A stretch of 64,000 nt of DNA, from positions 3,100,001 through 3,164,000 of the forward strand of contig NZ_CP154858.1 in assembly GCF_041153465.1 (NCBI RefSeq). The letters run 5' to 3'. Positions 42,588 to 51,516 of this stretch are shown piece after piece; the stretch's first letter is position 1, and each line of letters begins with the position of its first letter. Under the pieces are notes generated by a model. It had not been told where the DNA came from, made no database searches, and saw nothing but the letters and a program-made list of their open reading frames with translations. The translations under genes and the position numbers were made by a program. The stretch comes from Thermohahella caldifontis (GTDB taxonomy: Bacteria > Pseudomonadota > Gammaproteobacteria > Pseudomonadales > Oleiphilaceae).

Positions 42588-42824
42588 TTATACCTTGACG
42601 CCGCGGGCACGCAGATCGGCCAGAACCTGATCGATACCCTTCTTGTCGATGATGCGCATGCCCTTGGTGGATACGCGCAGTTTAACAAAGCGCTTTTCGC
42701 TCTCAACCCAGAAACGGTGTGTTTGCAGGTTGGGCAGGAAGCGGCGCTTGGTTTTGTTGTTTGCGTGTGAAACGTTGTTACCGGTTACAGGACCCTTGCC
42801 TGTCACCATACAAACTCTGGACAT
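42588..42824 (-). CDS. rpmB: 50S ribosomal protein L28
   Basis: This 78-residue L28 reads MSRVCMVTGKGPVTGNNVSH and then ANNKTKRRFLPNLQTHRFWV, normal in length and sequence. GGAGG lies eight bases upstream of the ATG at 42824. An in-frame ATG five codons earlier is not used in the family. It is the first gene of rpmB-rpmG, downstream of the radC remnant on the same strand. Confidence 0.96.
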   Translation of the reverse strand: MSRVCMVTGKGPVTGNNVSHANNKTKRRFLPNLQTHRFWVESEKRFVKLRVSTKGMRIIDKKGIDQVLADLRARGVKV

Positions 42825-42962
42825 TCTAATCGCCTCCAACCAGCGTGGCTGTATTCGTAATCCTGCCGAACCAACCCGGCAGAAGACCCCTGAAATTTGA
42901 GCCCGACTTTATAGCAAAAATTGATCAGCAAGGCAAAGGAAATTTTGAAAACCTGCCGGCGC

Positions 42963-43642
42963 TCAGGCGGGCATGCAGCCGCGTTCCGCCAGAGACGTGA
43001 TCTCCCGGTCGCCCACCACCAGGTGGTCCAGCAGGCGCACATCCACCAGTTCCAGTGCCGCATGGAGGCGATGCGTGATCTCCACGTCGCCGGCAGACGG
43101 TTCGGCGCAGCCGGAGGGGTGATTGTGTGCCACGATCAGGGCCGCGGCATTGAGCGCCAGGGCCCGCCGGACCACCTCCGGGGGTGGACGCTGGCGCGGT
43201 TGATGGTGCCGTGGAACAGTTCTTCACAGGCAATCAGCTGATGCTGGTTGTCGAGAAAGAGCGCGGCAAATACCTCTCGCTCGTGATGCCGCAGGCGACT
43301 GGCCAGATACCGGCGGGTGGCATCCGGCGACGTCAGGGCATCGCCCCGGCTGAGACCGGCTTCCAGATAACGCCGGGTCAGCTCCGTGGCGGCCTGAAGC
43401 TGGGCATACTTGGCGCTGCCCATGCCCGGTGCGGCACAGAATGCCTCCTGTGGTGCTTCGAGCAGTCCGCGCAGACCGTCAAACCGACACAACAGATCCC
43501 GGGCCAGTTCCACTGCGGACCGGCCGGGAATCCCGGTGCGCAGGAAAATGGCCAGCAGCTCGGCATCGGAAAGTGATCCGGCGCCGCGACTGAGCAACTT
43601 TTCTCTGGGCCGCTCACTGGCCGGCCAGCACTTGATGGACAT
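42963..43642 (-). pseudogene. radC: RadC-family JAMM protein, frameshifted
   Basis: The N-terminal half (from 43642) has the HhH region SDAELLAIFLRTG and SAKYAQLQAATELTRRYLE and runs to ELFHGTINRASVHPR. The JAMM half continues in another frame: VVRRALALNAAALIVAHNHPSGCAEPS to the stop at 42963. One base is missing in the run near 43176-43185 (CCCCCGGAGG on the minus strand). One added base restores HPREVV or HPPEVV and a 226-residue protein of normal length. RadC proteins are of uncertain function despite the old DNA-repair label. It is divergent from coaBC, as in most gammaproteobacteria. Confidence 0.85.
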
Positions 43643-43656
43643 GGAGACCTCCCTGT

Positions 43657-43685
43657 TTCAATGACGTTCCGCCTTCCGGTATGCT
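43657..43685 (+). promoter_or_regulatory. Possible promoter of coaBC-dut-algC-argB
   Basis: TTCAAT (43657-43662), a 17-base spacer and TATGCT (43680-43685) are present. It is a weak match, followed by a palindrome TTAACGTTAA (43689-43698) and GAGGAT before the coaBC ATG. Confidence 0.35.
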
Positions 43686-43717
43686 ATCTTAACGTTAATT
43701 GTTTGAGGATCAATGTC

Positions 43718-44935
43718 ATGGAGCTCGAGGGGCGGCGGGTTGTACTGGGGGTGACCGGAGGGATTGCAGCTTATAAAAGCGTGCAGGTTGCCCGCACTCT
43801 GCGCCAGGCAGGTGCCGAGGTCCAGGTGGTGATGACCGAAGGGGCCAAGGCATTTGTCGCCCCCATGACCTTTCAGGCCGTCACCGGGCGCCCGGTGCGT
43901 GACCGGGTGCTGGACACGGATGCCGAGCAGGGCATGGGGCATATCGAGCTGGCACGCTGGGCCGAGTGCATGCTGATTGCGCCGGCAACGGCGCACTGCC
44001 TGGCGAGACTGGCCGCCGGCATGGCCGATGACCTGCTGGGCACGCTGGTTCTGGCGTCCGGTTGCCCGCTGCTGCTGGCCCCCGCCATGAATCAGGCCAT
44101 GTGGCGCAATCCGGTGACCCAGGACAACCTGAAGCGCCTGCAGGCACTGGACGGCCGTGTGCGGGTCATCGGGCCGGACAGCGGTGATCAGGCCTGTGGC
44201 GATGTGGGCCCCGGTCGCATGGTGGAACCGGAGCAACTGGTCGAGGCCGTCCGTCTTGCGCTCAACCCGATGCCGTCCGTGCTGCAGGGCAGGCGCGTGG
44301 TCATTACGGCCGGCCCCACACGGGAGCCCATTGATCCGGTACGCTACATTACCAACCACAGTTCGGGCCGCATGGGCTATGCTTTGGCGGAAGCCGCGCG
44401 CGATGCGGGGGCGCGGGTGACACTGGTGTCCGGCCCGGTCAGCCTGCTGGCGCCCGGCGGAGTGACGCTCCGGCAGGTCACGACCGCCTGCGAGATGCTG
44501 GAAGCGGCAGACGCCGCCATGCAGGCGGGCGCGGACATGCTGATCGCCTCGGCCGCGGTAGCGGATTACCGTGTGGCGGAGGTGGCCGGCCACAAGATCA
44601 AGAAACAGGGTGACGCGTCCGGTCTGACCCTGGAGCTGGTGGAAAATCCGGACATTCTGGCCACGCTGGCGCAACGCTATCCTGACGTGTTCAGCGTGGG
44701 CTTTGCCGCAGAGACGCGGGATGTGGTGGCGTATGCCCGGGACAAGCGTGTTCGCAAGGGTGTGCGCGTGATCGTGGCCAATGATGTTTCCCGGCCGGAT
44801 ATCGGTTTCAATGCCGCGGAGAACGAGGTGGTACTGGTGACGGAAAACGGTGAGGTCGCCTTGCCACGAATGCCCAAGTCTGCCCTGGCCCGTGAACTGA
44901 TCCTGCGCCTGGCGGAACTGATGACAACGCAGTAA
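43718..44935 (+). CDS. coaBC: Phosphopantothenoylcysteine decarboxylase/phosphopantothenate-cysteine ligase
   Basis: This 405-residue bifunctional enzyme has an N-terminal FMN-dependent CoaC decarboxylase (about 1-185: VTGGIAAYKSVQVARTLR, HIELARWAECMLIAPATA, and the active Cys in SGDQACGDVGPGRM). Its C-terminal CoaB ligase (about 190-405) contains ITAGPTREPIDPVRYITNHSSGRMGYALAEAA. It makes 4'-phosphopantetheine, the substrate of CoaD found at 34.2 kb. I chose the ATG at 43718 with GAGGAT eight bases upstream. The frame opens earlier at 43661 without similarity. Confidence 0.95.
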   Translation: MELEGRRVVLGVTGGIAAYKSVQVARTLRQAGAEVQVVMTEGAKAFVAPMTFQAVTGRPVRDRVLDTDAEQGMGHIELARWAECMLIAPATAHCLARLAAGMADDLLGTLVLASGCPLLLAPAMNQAMWRNPVTQDNLKRLQALDGRVRVIGPDSGDQACGDVGPGRMVEPEQLVEAVRLALNPMPSVLQGRRVVITAGPTREPIDPVRYITNHSSGRMGYALAEAARDAGARVTLVSGPVSLLAPGGVTLRQVTTACEMLEAADAAMQAGADMLIASAAVADYRVAEVAGHKIKKQGDASGLTLELVENPDILATLAQRYPDVFSVGFAAETRDVVAYARDKRVRKGVRVIVANDVSRPDIGFNAAENEVVLVTENGEVALPRMPKSALARELILRLAELMTTQ

Positions 44936-44945
44936 GGACATTTCG

Positions 44946-45401
44946 GTGAAACAGGTACTCAAATTCAGAATTCTCGACCCCAGACTGGGTTCGGACTTTC
45001 CCTTGCCGCACTATGCCAGTGAGGGTGCTGCAGGCATGGACATGCGCGCCTGCCTTCAGGCGCCGCTGACACTGGAGCCCGGTCAGGCGGAACTGATTCC
45101 CACCGGTCTGGCCATTCACCTGGAGGATCCCGGATTGGCGGCCATGTTGCTGCCCCGCTCCGGACTCGGACACCGGGGGCTGGTACTGGGCAATCTGGTG
45201 GGACTGATAGATTCCGACTACCAGGGAGAAGTGAAGATCTCCGCCTGGAACCGCGGCCACGAGCCCATCACCATCGAGCCGGGCGAGCGTATCGCCCAGA
45301 TGGTCATTGTGCCGGTGGTTCAGGTGACCTTGCAGCAGGTGGAGACATTCGAAACCAGTGCGCGTGCCGGGGGTGGCTTCGGTTCCACCGGTACCCGCTG
45401 A
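44946..45401 (+). CDS. dut: Deoxyuridine 5'-triphosphate nucleotidohydrolase
   Basis: This 151-residue trimeric dUTPase hydrolyses dUTP to dUMP and pyrophosphate. All five motifs are present: EGAAGMDMRA, PRSGLGHRG, GNLVGLIDSDYQGE, PGERIAQMV and the C-terminal RAGGGFGSTG. The start is a GTG with AAGGA upstream, ten bases after coaBC. The coaBC-dut-algC order matches Pseudomonas. Confidence 0.96.
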   Translation: MKQVLKFRILDPRLGSDFPLPHYASEGAAGMDMRACLQAPLTLEPGQAELIPTGLAIHLEDPGLAAMLLPRSGLGHRGLVLGNLVGLIDSDYQGEVKISAWNRGHEPITIEPGERIAQMVIVPVVQVTLQQVETFETSARAGGGFGSTGTR

Positions 45402-45430
45402 TTCTGAAGGTTTGAAGGAGAGCTGTCCGC

Positions 45431-48055
45431 ATGGCGCTGTTCAAGAAGAAGAAAGACGCAGTGGTGGAAGAAGTCCGGGCCGGGGATGCCGACAAGCCGG
45501 CAAAGCCTGACCGGAAGTCCCGTGTACGCAAGGGTGCGTCGCTCGCTGCAATGCTGTCCCCCCTGTTGGTCGGCGGCATTCTGGCGCTCGGCGTGCTGCT
45601 GGGTGTGCTCTGGGTGCTGATCCTGCAACCTGCGGACGACGCCTTGCGCAAGGCGGAGGCCAACAGCGCGCTGAAAGCCGTGGTAGCAGCCACCAATGCC
45701 CGCCTGGAGACCCTGAAGCACGGGGTGGAGCGCTGGGCCGGTCACCCGTTGGTGCTGGATGCGATGGGCAGCCCGGAGGCTCAGTCTGATGTGCAGCAGT
45801 GGATAGTGCCCGCTCTGGATGGCGCCGTTCGTGCTGTCCTCTTTTCGCCGGGCAGTGCCGCCCGGGATTTTTCCGAGCCGGTCCCGGTCGGCTTCGCTGC
45901 CCTGGAAATGATTCGCCAGGTGGAGTCCGGCAAGCCGGTTGAGCCGGAGGCCTTTGCGGTCAATGACAAGTGGTATGTACAATACGCCGCGCCGGTCAGA
46001 AAGGGCGATGCGCTGGCGGGTGTGCTCATTGTCTTTTATGACGCAGCCTATCTGAAGCCGCGTCAGGTCAGTGGCCGGGTTGAGCTGCTCCAGAAGGTGG
46101 ATCAGGCCCGCAAGGCCTTTGTCAGTGCTGGCAATGGACAGGGCCCCGAGTTGATGGCGGCGCTGGCGCACCCCTTGTGGCAGGTGCGTTACCAGGCTGC
46201 AACGGTCACGGCAGGCGGGCTGGACTGGCAGGGAGGTCTGGCTGGCGCAGGTGCCGGGCTGGTGCTGCTGCTGGCCGCCTGGCTTCTGACGGTTCCGAGA
46301 ACGGAGAAACGCCTGCATCAGGAACTGTCGGACCTGGTGAGTTTTGTGCAGGTACGGCTGAGCGGCCAGGGGTCACGGGCAGTGCCCGAGCTCAGGATCG
46401 CGCTGGTGAACGATGCTCTGACATTGATCGCACAGCTGTTCAAGGCCTATGCGCCGGGCGGTCGGCAGGGTGCGTCGCCATCCGCCGCCACCGCCGCAGT
46501 TGCGAACAAGGCTGGCGGCGCTCCGGTGGAAAGTGCCCCTGCCGCAGCGGAAGAGCCCCTGTTCCCCGGGCTGGATGATCTGGATCTTGAGGATGCGCTG
46601 GAGGGTGGCGGGACAGGCTCGACGCCCGCCACGCAAGTAAATGTACAGGAAGACGGCATGGAAATTATCGAACAGGAACGTATTGAGGTACCCCGGAGCA
46701 TTTTCCGGGCCTACGATATCCGCGGCATTGTCGGGGAGACCCTGACGAAAGACATTGTCCGGGTCATTGGTCGCGCCATTGGCAGCGAAGGGCGCAAGCG
46801 CGGTGTCAGCACGATCTGTGTGGCCTGGGACGGGCGCCAGTCCAGCCCGGCACTTGCAGAGGCGCTGACACAGGGGCTGACGCAGGCCGGAGTGGATGTG
46901 ATTCGCGTGGGGCAGGTTCCCACCCCCGTGCTGTACTTTGCCACCCATCACCTGAATACGGGATCGGGTGTCATGGTGACCGGCAGCCACAATCCCTCGA
47001 ATTACAACGGTCTGAAGATGATGCTGGCGGGCGAGACCCTGGCGCAGGACACCATTCAGGATCTGTGGCGGCGGATTCAGCAGCATGATTTTGCCGAAGG
47101 GCAGGGCAGCGTGACCGACATGGACGTGCGGGCAGACTATGTTGACGTCATCGTCAATGACATCGCCGTTGCTGCCCCGCTCAAGGTGGTGGTGGATGCC
47201 GGCAACGGTGTGGCCGGAGAACTGGGCCCGCGTCTGCTTGAAGAGCTGGGCTGTGAAGTGATCCCCCTGTACTGCGACATTGACGGCCGCTTCCCGAATC
47301 ACCATCCGGATCCCGGCAAGCCCGAGAATCTGACCGATCTCATTGAAGCCGTGCGCACCCATCAGGCGGATGTGGGGATTGCCTTTGACGGCGACGGAGA
47401 CCGGGTGGGGGTCGTGACCAACACCGGAAAGATCATCTATCCGGACCGCCTGCTCATGCTGTTTGCCAAGGATGTGGTCTCCCGCAATCCCGGCGCCGAC
47501 GTGATCTTCGATGTGAAGTGCACCCGCCGTCTCAATACCCTGATTTCGGGCTATGGCGGCCGCCCCATCATGTGGAAGACCGGGCATTCCCTGATCAAGG
47601 CCAAAATGAAGGAAACCGGTGCGTTGCTGGCCGGGGAAATGAGCGGACACATCTTCTTCAAGGAGCGCTGGTACGGCTTCGATGATGGCCTGTACAGTGC
47701 GGCGCGGCTGCTGGAGATTCTGGGGGTGGAAGACCGCACCTCGGACGAGGTGTTTGCGGACTTCCCGGAAGACGTGTCGACGCCCGAAATCAATGTGAAC
47801 GTCACTGATGAATCCAAGTTTGCCCTGATTGAAGCGCTGGCCCGCCTGGGTGACTGGGGTGACGGCAACGTTTCCACCATTGATGGCGTCAGGGTGGATT
47901 ACGCTGACGGCTGGGGCCTGTGCCGGGCTTCCAACACCACACCGGTGCTGGTGCTGCGCTTCGAGGCCGACAACGAGGCGGCGCTTGAGCGCATCAAGGC
48001 CATATTCCGGGAAAAACTGCATTCAGTGGATCCCGGGTTGCAACTGAACTTTTGA
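45431..48055 (+). CDS. algC: Phosphomannomutase/phosphoglucomutase AlgC with membrane sensor-like N-terminal extension
   Basis: In this 874-residue protein the last 455 residues are a complete alpha-D-phosphohexomutase: start segment RSIFRAYDIRG, phosphoserine S519 in TGSHNPSNYNG, metal loop DGDGDR and sugar loop GEMSGH. It interconverts mannose or glucose 6- and 1-phosphates for lipopolysaccharide and exopolysaccharide. The first 420 residues hold a membrane helix (about 43-66), a periplasmic region (about 67-270), a second helix (about 275-292) and an Ala-rich linker. Similar long AlgC forms exist in pseudomonads. AGGAGAG precedes the ATG. It lies between dut and argB, as in Pseudomonas. 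Confidence 0.92.
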   Translation: MALFKKKKDAVVEEVRAGDADKPAKPDRKSRVRKGASLAAMLSPLLVGGILALGVLLGVLWVLILQPADDALRKAEANSALKAVVAATNARLETLKHGVERWAGHPLVLDAMGSPEAQSDVQQWIVPALDGAVRAVLFSPGSAARDFSEPVPVGFAALEMIRQVESGKPVEPEAFAVNDKWYVQYAAPVRKGDALAGVLIVFYDAAYLKPRQVSGRVELLQKVDQARKAFVSAGNGQGPELMAALAHPLWQVRYQAATVTAGGLDWQGGLAGAGAGLVLLLAAWLLTVPRTEKRLHQELSDLVSFVQVRLSGQGSRAVPELRIALVNDALTLIAQLFKAYAPGGRQGASPSAATAAVANKAGGAPVESAPAAAEEPLFPGLDDLDLEDALEGGGTGSTPATQVNVQEDGMEIIEQERIEVPRSIFRAYDIRGIVGETLTKDIVRVIGRAIGSEGRKRGVSTICVAWDGRQSSPALAEALTQGLTQAGVDVIRVGQVPTPVLYFATHHLNTGSGVMVTGSHNPSNYNGLKMMLAGETLAQDTIQDLWRRIQQHDFAEGQGSVTDMDVRADYVDVIVNDIAVAAPLKVVVDAGNGVAGELGPRLLEELGCEVIPLYCDIDGRFPNHHPDPGKPENLTDLIEAVRTHQADVGIAFDGDGDRVGVVTNTGKIIYPDRLLMLFAKDVVSRNPGADVIFDVKCTRRLNTLISGYGGRPIMWKTGHSLIKAKMKETGALLAGEMSGHIFFKERWYGFDDGLYSAARLLEILGVEDRTSDEVFADFPEDVSTPEINVNVTDESKFALIEALARLGDWGDGNVSTIDGVRVDYADGWGLCRASNTTPVLVLRFEADNEAALERIKAIFREKLHSVDPGLQLNF

Positions 48056-48070
48056 CGGAGACAACATCAG

Positions 48071-48976
48071 GTGCTGGATCGAGACAGTGCACAGCAGATC
48101 GCACAGGTTCTGAGCCGTGCGCTCCCGTACATACAGCGTTTTGCGGGCAAGACGCTGGTGATCAAGTATGGCGGCAACGCCATGACCGACGAGACGCTGA
48201 AAAATACCTTTGCCCGCGACATGGTGCTCATGAAGCTGGTGGGCATCAACCCGATCATCGTGCATGGCGGCGGGCCCCAGATCGGTGATCTGCTCGGCCG
48301 GCTGAACATTCAGAGCCGCTTCGTGGATGGCATGCGGGTGACCGACAGCGAAACCATGGATGTGGTGGAAATGGTGCTGGGCGGACTGGTGAACAAGTCC
48401 ATCGTGGCACTGATCAACGCCAACGGGGGCAAGGCCCTCGGTCTGACCGGCAAGGATGCCAACTTCATCCAGGCGCGGAAGCTGGAGGTGCGTCGTTCCT
48501 CGCCGGACCTCAAGACCACCGAAATCATCGATATCGGTCATGTAGGGGAGGTGGAACGGATCAATGCGGAAGTGATCCGCATGCTGACCGACAGTGACGT
48601 GATTCCGGTCATTGCGCCCATCGGTGTGGACAAGGCGGGCCGTACCTACAACATCAATGCGGACCTGGTGGCCGGCAAGGTGGCGGAAGAGCTGAAGGCC
48701 GAGAAACTGATCCTGCTGACCAACATCGCCGGGCTCATGGACAAGTCGGGCAAGGTGCTCACGGGGCTCAGCGCGGCCCAGGTGGATGCGCTGATTGCCG
48801 ACGGCACCATACATGGCGGCATGCTGCCCAAGATCGAGTGTGCGCTTCAGGCCGTGCGCGGCGGGGTGAAGAGCGCGCACATCATTGACGGGCGTGTGCC
48901 GCATGCCACGCTGCTTGAAATCTTTACCGATGAAGGCGTGGGTACCCTGATCACTCAGGCGGGCGTCAACGGCTGA
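48071..48976 (+). CDS. argB: Acetylglutamate kinase
   Basis: This 301-residue kinase phosphorylates N-acetylglutamate in arginine synthesis. The family motifs KYGGNAM, VHGGGPQIG, ANGGKALGLTGKD and GGMLPKIECAL are present. The start is a GTG 15 bases after algC with GGAG upstream. The N-terminal helix (residues 1-20) is of the kind found in arginine-inhibited hexameric enzymes. argE and argA follow 2.5 kb downstream, so three early arginine genes are clustered. The stop is only six bases from the stop of the convergent diguanylate cyclase. Confidence 0.95.
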   Translation: MLDRDSAQQIAQVLSRALPYIQRFAGKTLVIKYGGNAMTDETLKNTFARDMVLMKLVGINPIIVHGGGPQIGDLLGRLNIQSRFVDGMRVTDSETMDVVEMVLGGLVNKSIVALINANGGKALGLTGKDANFIQARKLEVRRSSPDLKTTEIIDIGHVGEVERINAEVIRMLTDSDVIPVIAPIGVDKAGRTYNINADLVAGKVAEELKAEKLILLTNIAGLMDKSGKVLTGLSAAQVDALIADGTIHGGMLPKIECALQAVRGGVKSAHIIDGRVPHATLLEIFTDEGVGTLITQAGVNG

Positions 48977-48982
48977 CGGCCT

Positions 48983-50041
48983 TCATGCCGGGTGGGGTGC
49001 CTCGTCGGCGACTTCCACCCGGTTGCGCCCGTTCTGCTTGGCACGATACAGGGCCGCATCAGCCCGGCTCACCAGTGTATCGGGCTCTTCCCCGTAAACA
49101 TATTCGCTGATTCCCGCAGAAATGGTGACGTGTCCGATGTGCTGGTTTTCCACGCTGTCATGCAGAACCTGGGCGGCAATCGCCCGACGGATATTCTCTG
49201 TCGCGGCTTCCGCGCCCTGCAGGGGCGTCTCGGGCATGATGATGGCAAATTCCTCGCCCCCGTAGCGGGCAACCGTATCCTTGCCCTTGGTCTGCCGTCG
49301 CAGTACGGATGCAATGAAGCGCAGCACCTTGTCGCCCACCAGGTGGCCGTGGGTATCGTTGACCTTCTTGAAATAGTCGATATCCAGCATGACGACCGAC
49401 AGTGGCTGGCCGTTGAGCTTGGCCGAGGCAATGGCGTTGTCCAGTGCAATGTCGAAGGCCCGCCGGTTGGCCACGCGGGTCAGCGGATCCGTATTGGCTT
49501 CCTGATGAAGACGTTCCACCTCCTTGCGCAGCGCCCGGATTTCATCTGCCATGGTTTTTACACTGGCCTGAATGTCCGATGTGGAGGCCCGCTGTGACCG
49601 GGTTTCTGACAGCAATTCGCCCACCAGCGCAGGCAGGTCCACCTGTGACTGATCGCCGGCCAGCTTCTGCGAGGCGGACTCCAGTGTCGTCAGGTAGGTA
49701 TCCAGGCTCTGGCCCTGTCTTTCGGCCTGATGGAGCATTTCATTGATCAGCTGCCGCACATTTTCGCGGATGTTGTCGATGGCGGCCTTGCCCCGGTCGG
49801 CAATGAACTGCTGGTACAAGCTGTCGTTGAACGCTTCGGTAAAGGGTGCACCGGAACCCTTGCGGGCATCAATCAGGGCATTCAGCTCCGGATTGTGCCC
49901 GAGCACGTACTCATACCAGACCGCATAGTTGCGCGGCGTGGCCGGCACCTTGTGTTCGGTCATTTCGGGCAGGGCCAGCTGCAGGTAGCGGACGGCCCGG
50001 TTCAGATCCGGGTTTTCGGGCTGGTCAGACATGCAGTGCAT
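48983..50041 (-). CDS. Diguanylate cyclase with N-terminal helical domain
   Basis: This 352-residue cytoplasmic protein has an N-terminal helical region (about 10-165, with RYLQLALPEMTEHKVPATPRNYAVWYEYVLG as in the DgcB/SiaD-like group) and a predicted coiled coil (about 150-185), then a GGDEF domain (about 190-345). It has TDPLTRVANRRAF, LDIDYFKKVNDTHGH and RYGGEEF, all consistent with activity. The inhibitory-site position reads KGKD rather than RxxD, so feedback control is doubtful. The start at 50041 has AAGGGA close by. An ATG three codons later is also possible. It is convergent with argB. Confidence 0.9.
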   Translation of the reverse strand: MHCMSDQPENPDLNRAVRYLQLALPEMTEHKVPATPRNYAVWYEYVLGHNPELNALIDARKGSGAPFTEAFNDSLYQQFIADRGKAAIDNIRENVRQLINEMLHQAERQGQSLDTYLTTLESASQKLAGDQSQVDLPALVGELLSETRSQRASTSDIQASVKTMADEIRALRKEVERLHQEANTDPLTRVANRRAFDIALDNAIASAKLNGQPLSVVMLDIDYFKKVNDTHGHLVGDKVLRFIASVLRRQTKGKDTVARYGGEEFAIIMPETPLQGAEAATENIRRAIAAQVLHDSVENQHIGHVTISAGISEYVYGEEPDTLVSRADAALYRAKQNGRNRVEVADEAPHPA

Positions 50042-50211
50042 CCATTCCCTTTGATATGAAAGACAATTGTGACAATTTTGGCAGAAATCACCAGGCCACC
50101 CGGTATCAAGTCAAAAGTTGTGGCAAAATGAGACACCCGGCAGGCACAAACGTGCGCCAAGGCGTATGCTATCACCTGTCTCAACAGGATGGAAGGAAGC
50201 GTAAAGCTGTC

Positions 50212-51516
50212 ATGAAGCGATTGATTTTCTGGCCTGTTTTTCTGGCTGTGGTGCTTTTTCTGGCGTTCAAGGTTTTTGTGTGGCTGGCTGTCCAGGAAAG
50301 GCTGAATGACGTCAAGAGAGATCTGGCGCTGACCGCCGCGCTGAGCACCGGCTGGATCGAATCGGATCTGAACGGGCATATCACCATCCGCGACGTGAAA
50401 CTGACCCCTTTCCGGCTCAGGGATACCCTGACCCTTGAGCGGATCACACTGGAGTTCCCGTCCGTCTGGTCGCTGCTGGGAGCGCTCTCGCAGGCCGAAA
50501 ATGCGTTGCCCGGGCAGATGCGCATTATCCTGGCAGGGGGAGAAATGCCCGTGCGCGTCCATCCTGATGTGCGTGAAGAGCCGGCACTGCCCGGGCCACT
50601 GGCAAAACTCCTCTTTCCCCGGCCCTGCGGGGGCGTGGAGACGGTTCAGGCTGCACAGCTGCTGGAAATGGGATACGGATTTATCGGCTTCGACGGTCAG
50701 CTGTCATGGACGTTTGACCGGTTTGACCGCCGTTTGCGGCTGGATTGGGAGCTGACCGGAGAGCACCTGTCCCGTGTCAAGTTGTCTGCCGACCTGCAAC
50801 TGCATCACGATCTGCGCTGGCCACCGCCGGCCGGTGCCAGGCCGCCGCGGGTCATTCATCTGGATCTGGATCTGGCTGACCTGGGATACGAGCAGCGCCT
50901 CAATCGTCTCTGTGCGGCCAAGTCACGGATGACCGAGAGTCAGGTGGTGGACACTGCCGTCACGGAGCTCGGGCAGACCCTGGAGTCACTCGGTATCCGG
51001 CCGGGCCGGGGCTGGCTGGAGGCCAGTCGCCAGTGGATGCAGGGCAATGCGGATGTCCGGATTGTGCTTGATCCGTTGCCTGACTTTGAATACAACATGG
51101 TCAGCTTCATGAGTGCGGACAGTGTGCTCGATGCGCTGGGCCTGAAGCTGGTTGTCAATGGCAGTCCGGTGCAGGACCTTGGTCTGGTGGTGGATAATGC
51201 CACCCTGAAGAAGGCGCTGGCCCCCCCGGCTGAGCCGTATGCGCCAAAGGCCGTCCGGACACCGCCCAAACCGGTTGTGCAAAAGCCGGAGAATGGCCCG
51301 GCATGGGTTGAGGTGGACACCACGGATGTCACGGCCTGGCTGGACCTTCCCGCACGGGTGACCCTGCATTCGGGCAAGGTCCTGGAGGGGCGTCTCATCC
51401 GTGCCGATGAGTGGCAGATTGAGCTGACCCAGCAGGTCGCAGGCGGGGAAGTAGGCTATCCTGTCAAGAAGGTACAGATCGCCAAACTGGAAATTTACAC
51501 GAGGCCCACCCCTTGA
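50212..51516 (+). CDS. Membrane-anchored protein of unknown function upstream of argE
   Basis: This 434-residue protein has one N-terminal membrane helix (about 5-25, FWPVFLAVVLFLAFKVFVWLAV). The remainder is probably periplasmic and strand-rich with a repeating two-layer look (GHITIRDVKLTPFRLRDTLTLERITLEFPSVWSLL), reminiscent of AsmA-like or DUF945-type proteins. A C-terminal module after a Pro-rich linker (about 375-434) contains VTLHSGKVLEGRLIRADEWQIEL. I cannot assign a function. I chose the ATG at 50212 for its signal-anchor. The frame opens earlier with no support. Its stop overlaps the argE start (TTGA). Confidence 0.7.
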   Translation: MKRLIFWPVFLAVVLFLAFKVFVWLAVQERLNDVKRDLALTAALSTGWIESDLNGHITIRDVKLTPFRLRDTLTLERITLEFPSVWSLLGALSQAENALPGQMRIILAGGEMPVRVHPDVREEPALPGPLAKLLFPRPCGGVETVQAAQLLEMGYGFIGFDGQLSWTFDRFDRRLRLDWELTGEHLSRVKLSADLQLHHDLRWPPPAGARPPRVIHLDLDLADLGYEQRLNRLCAAKSRMTESQVVDTAVTELGQTLESLGIRPGRGWLEASRQWMQGNADVRIVLDPLPDFEYNMVSFMSADSVLDALGLKLVVNGSPVQDLGLVVDNATLKKALAPPAEPYAPKAVRTPPKPVVQKPENGPAWVEVDTTDVTAWLDLPARVTLHSGKVLEGRLIRADEWQIELTQQVAGGEVGYPVKKVQIAKLEIYTRPTP

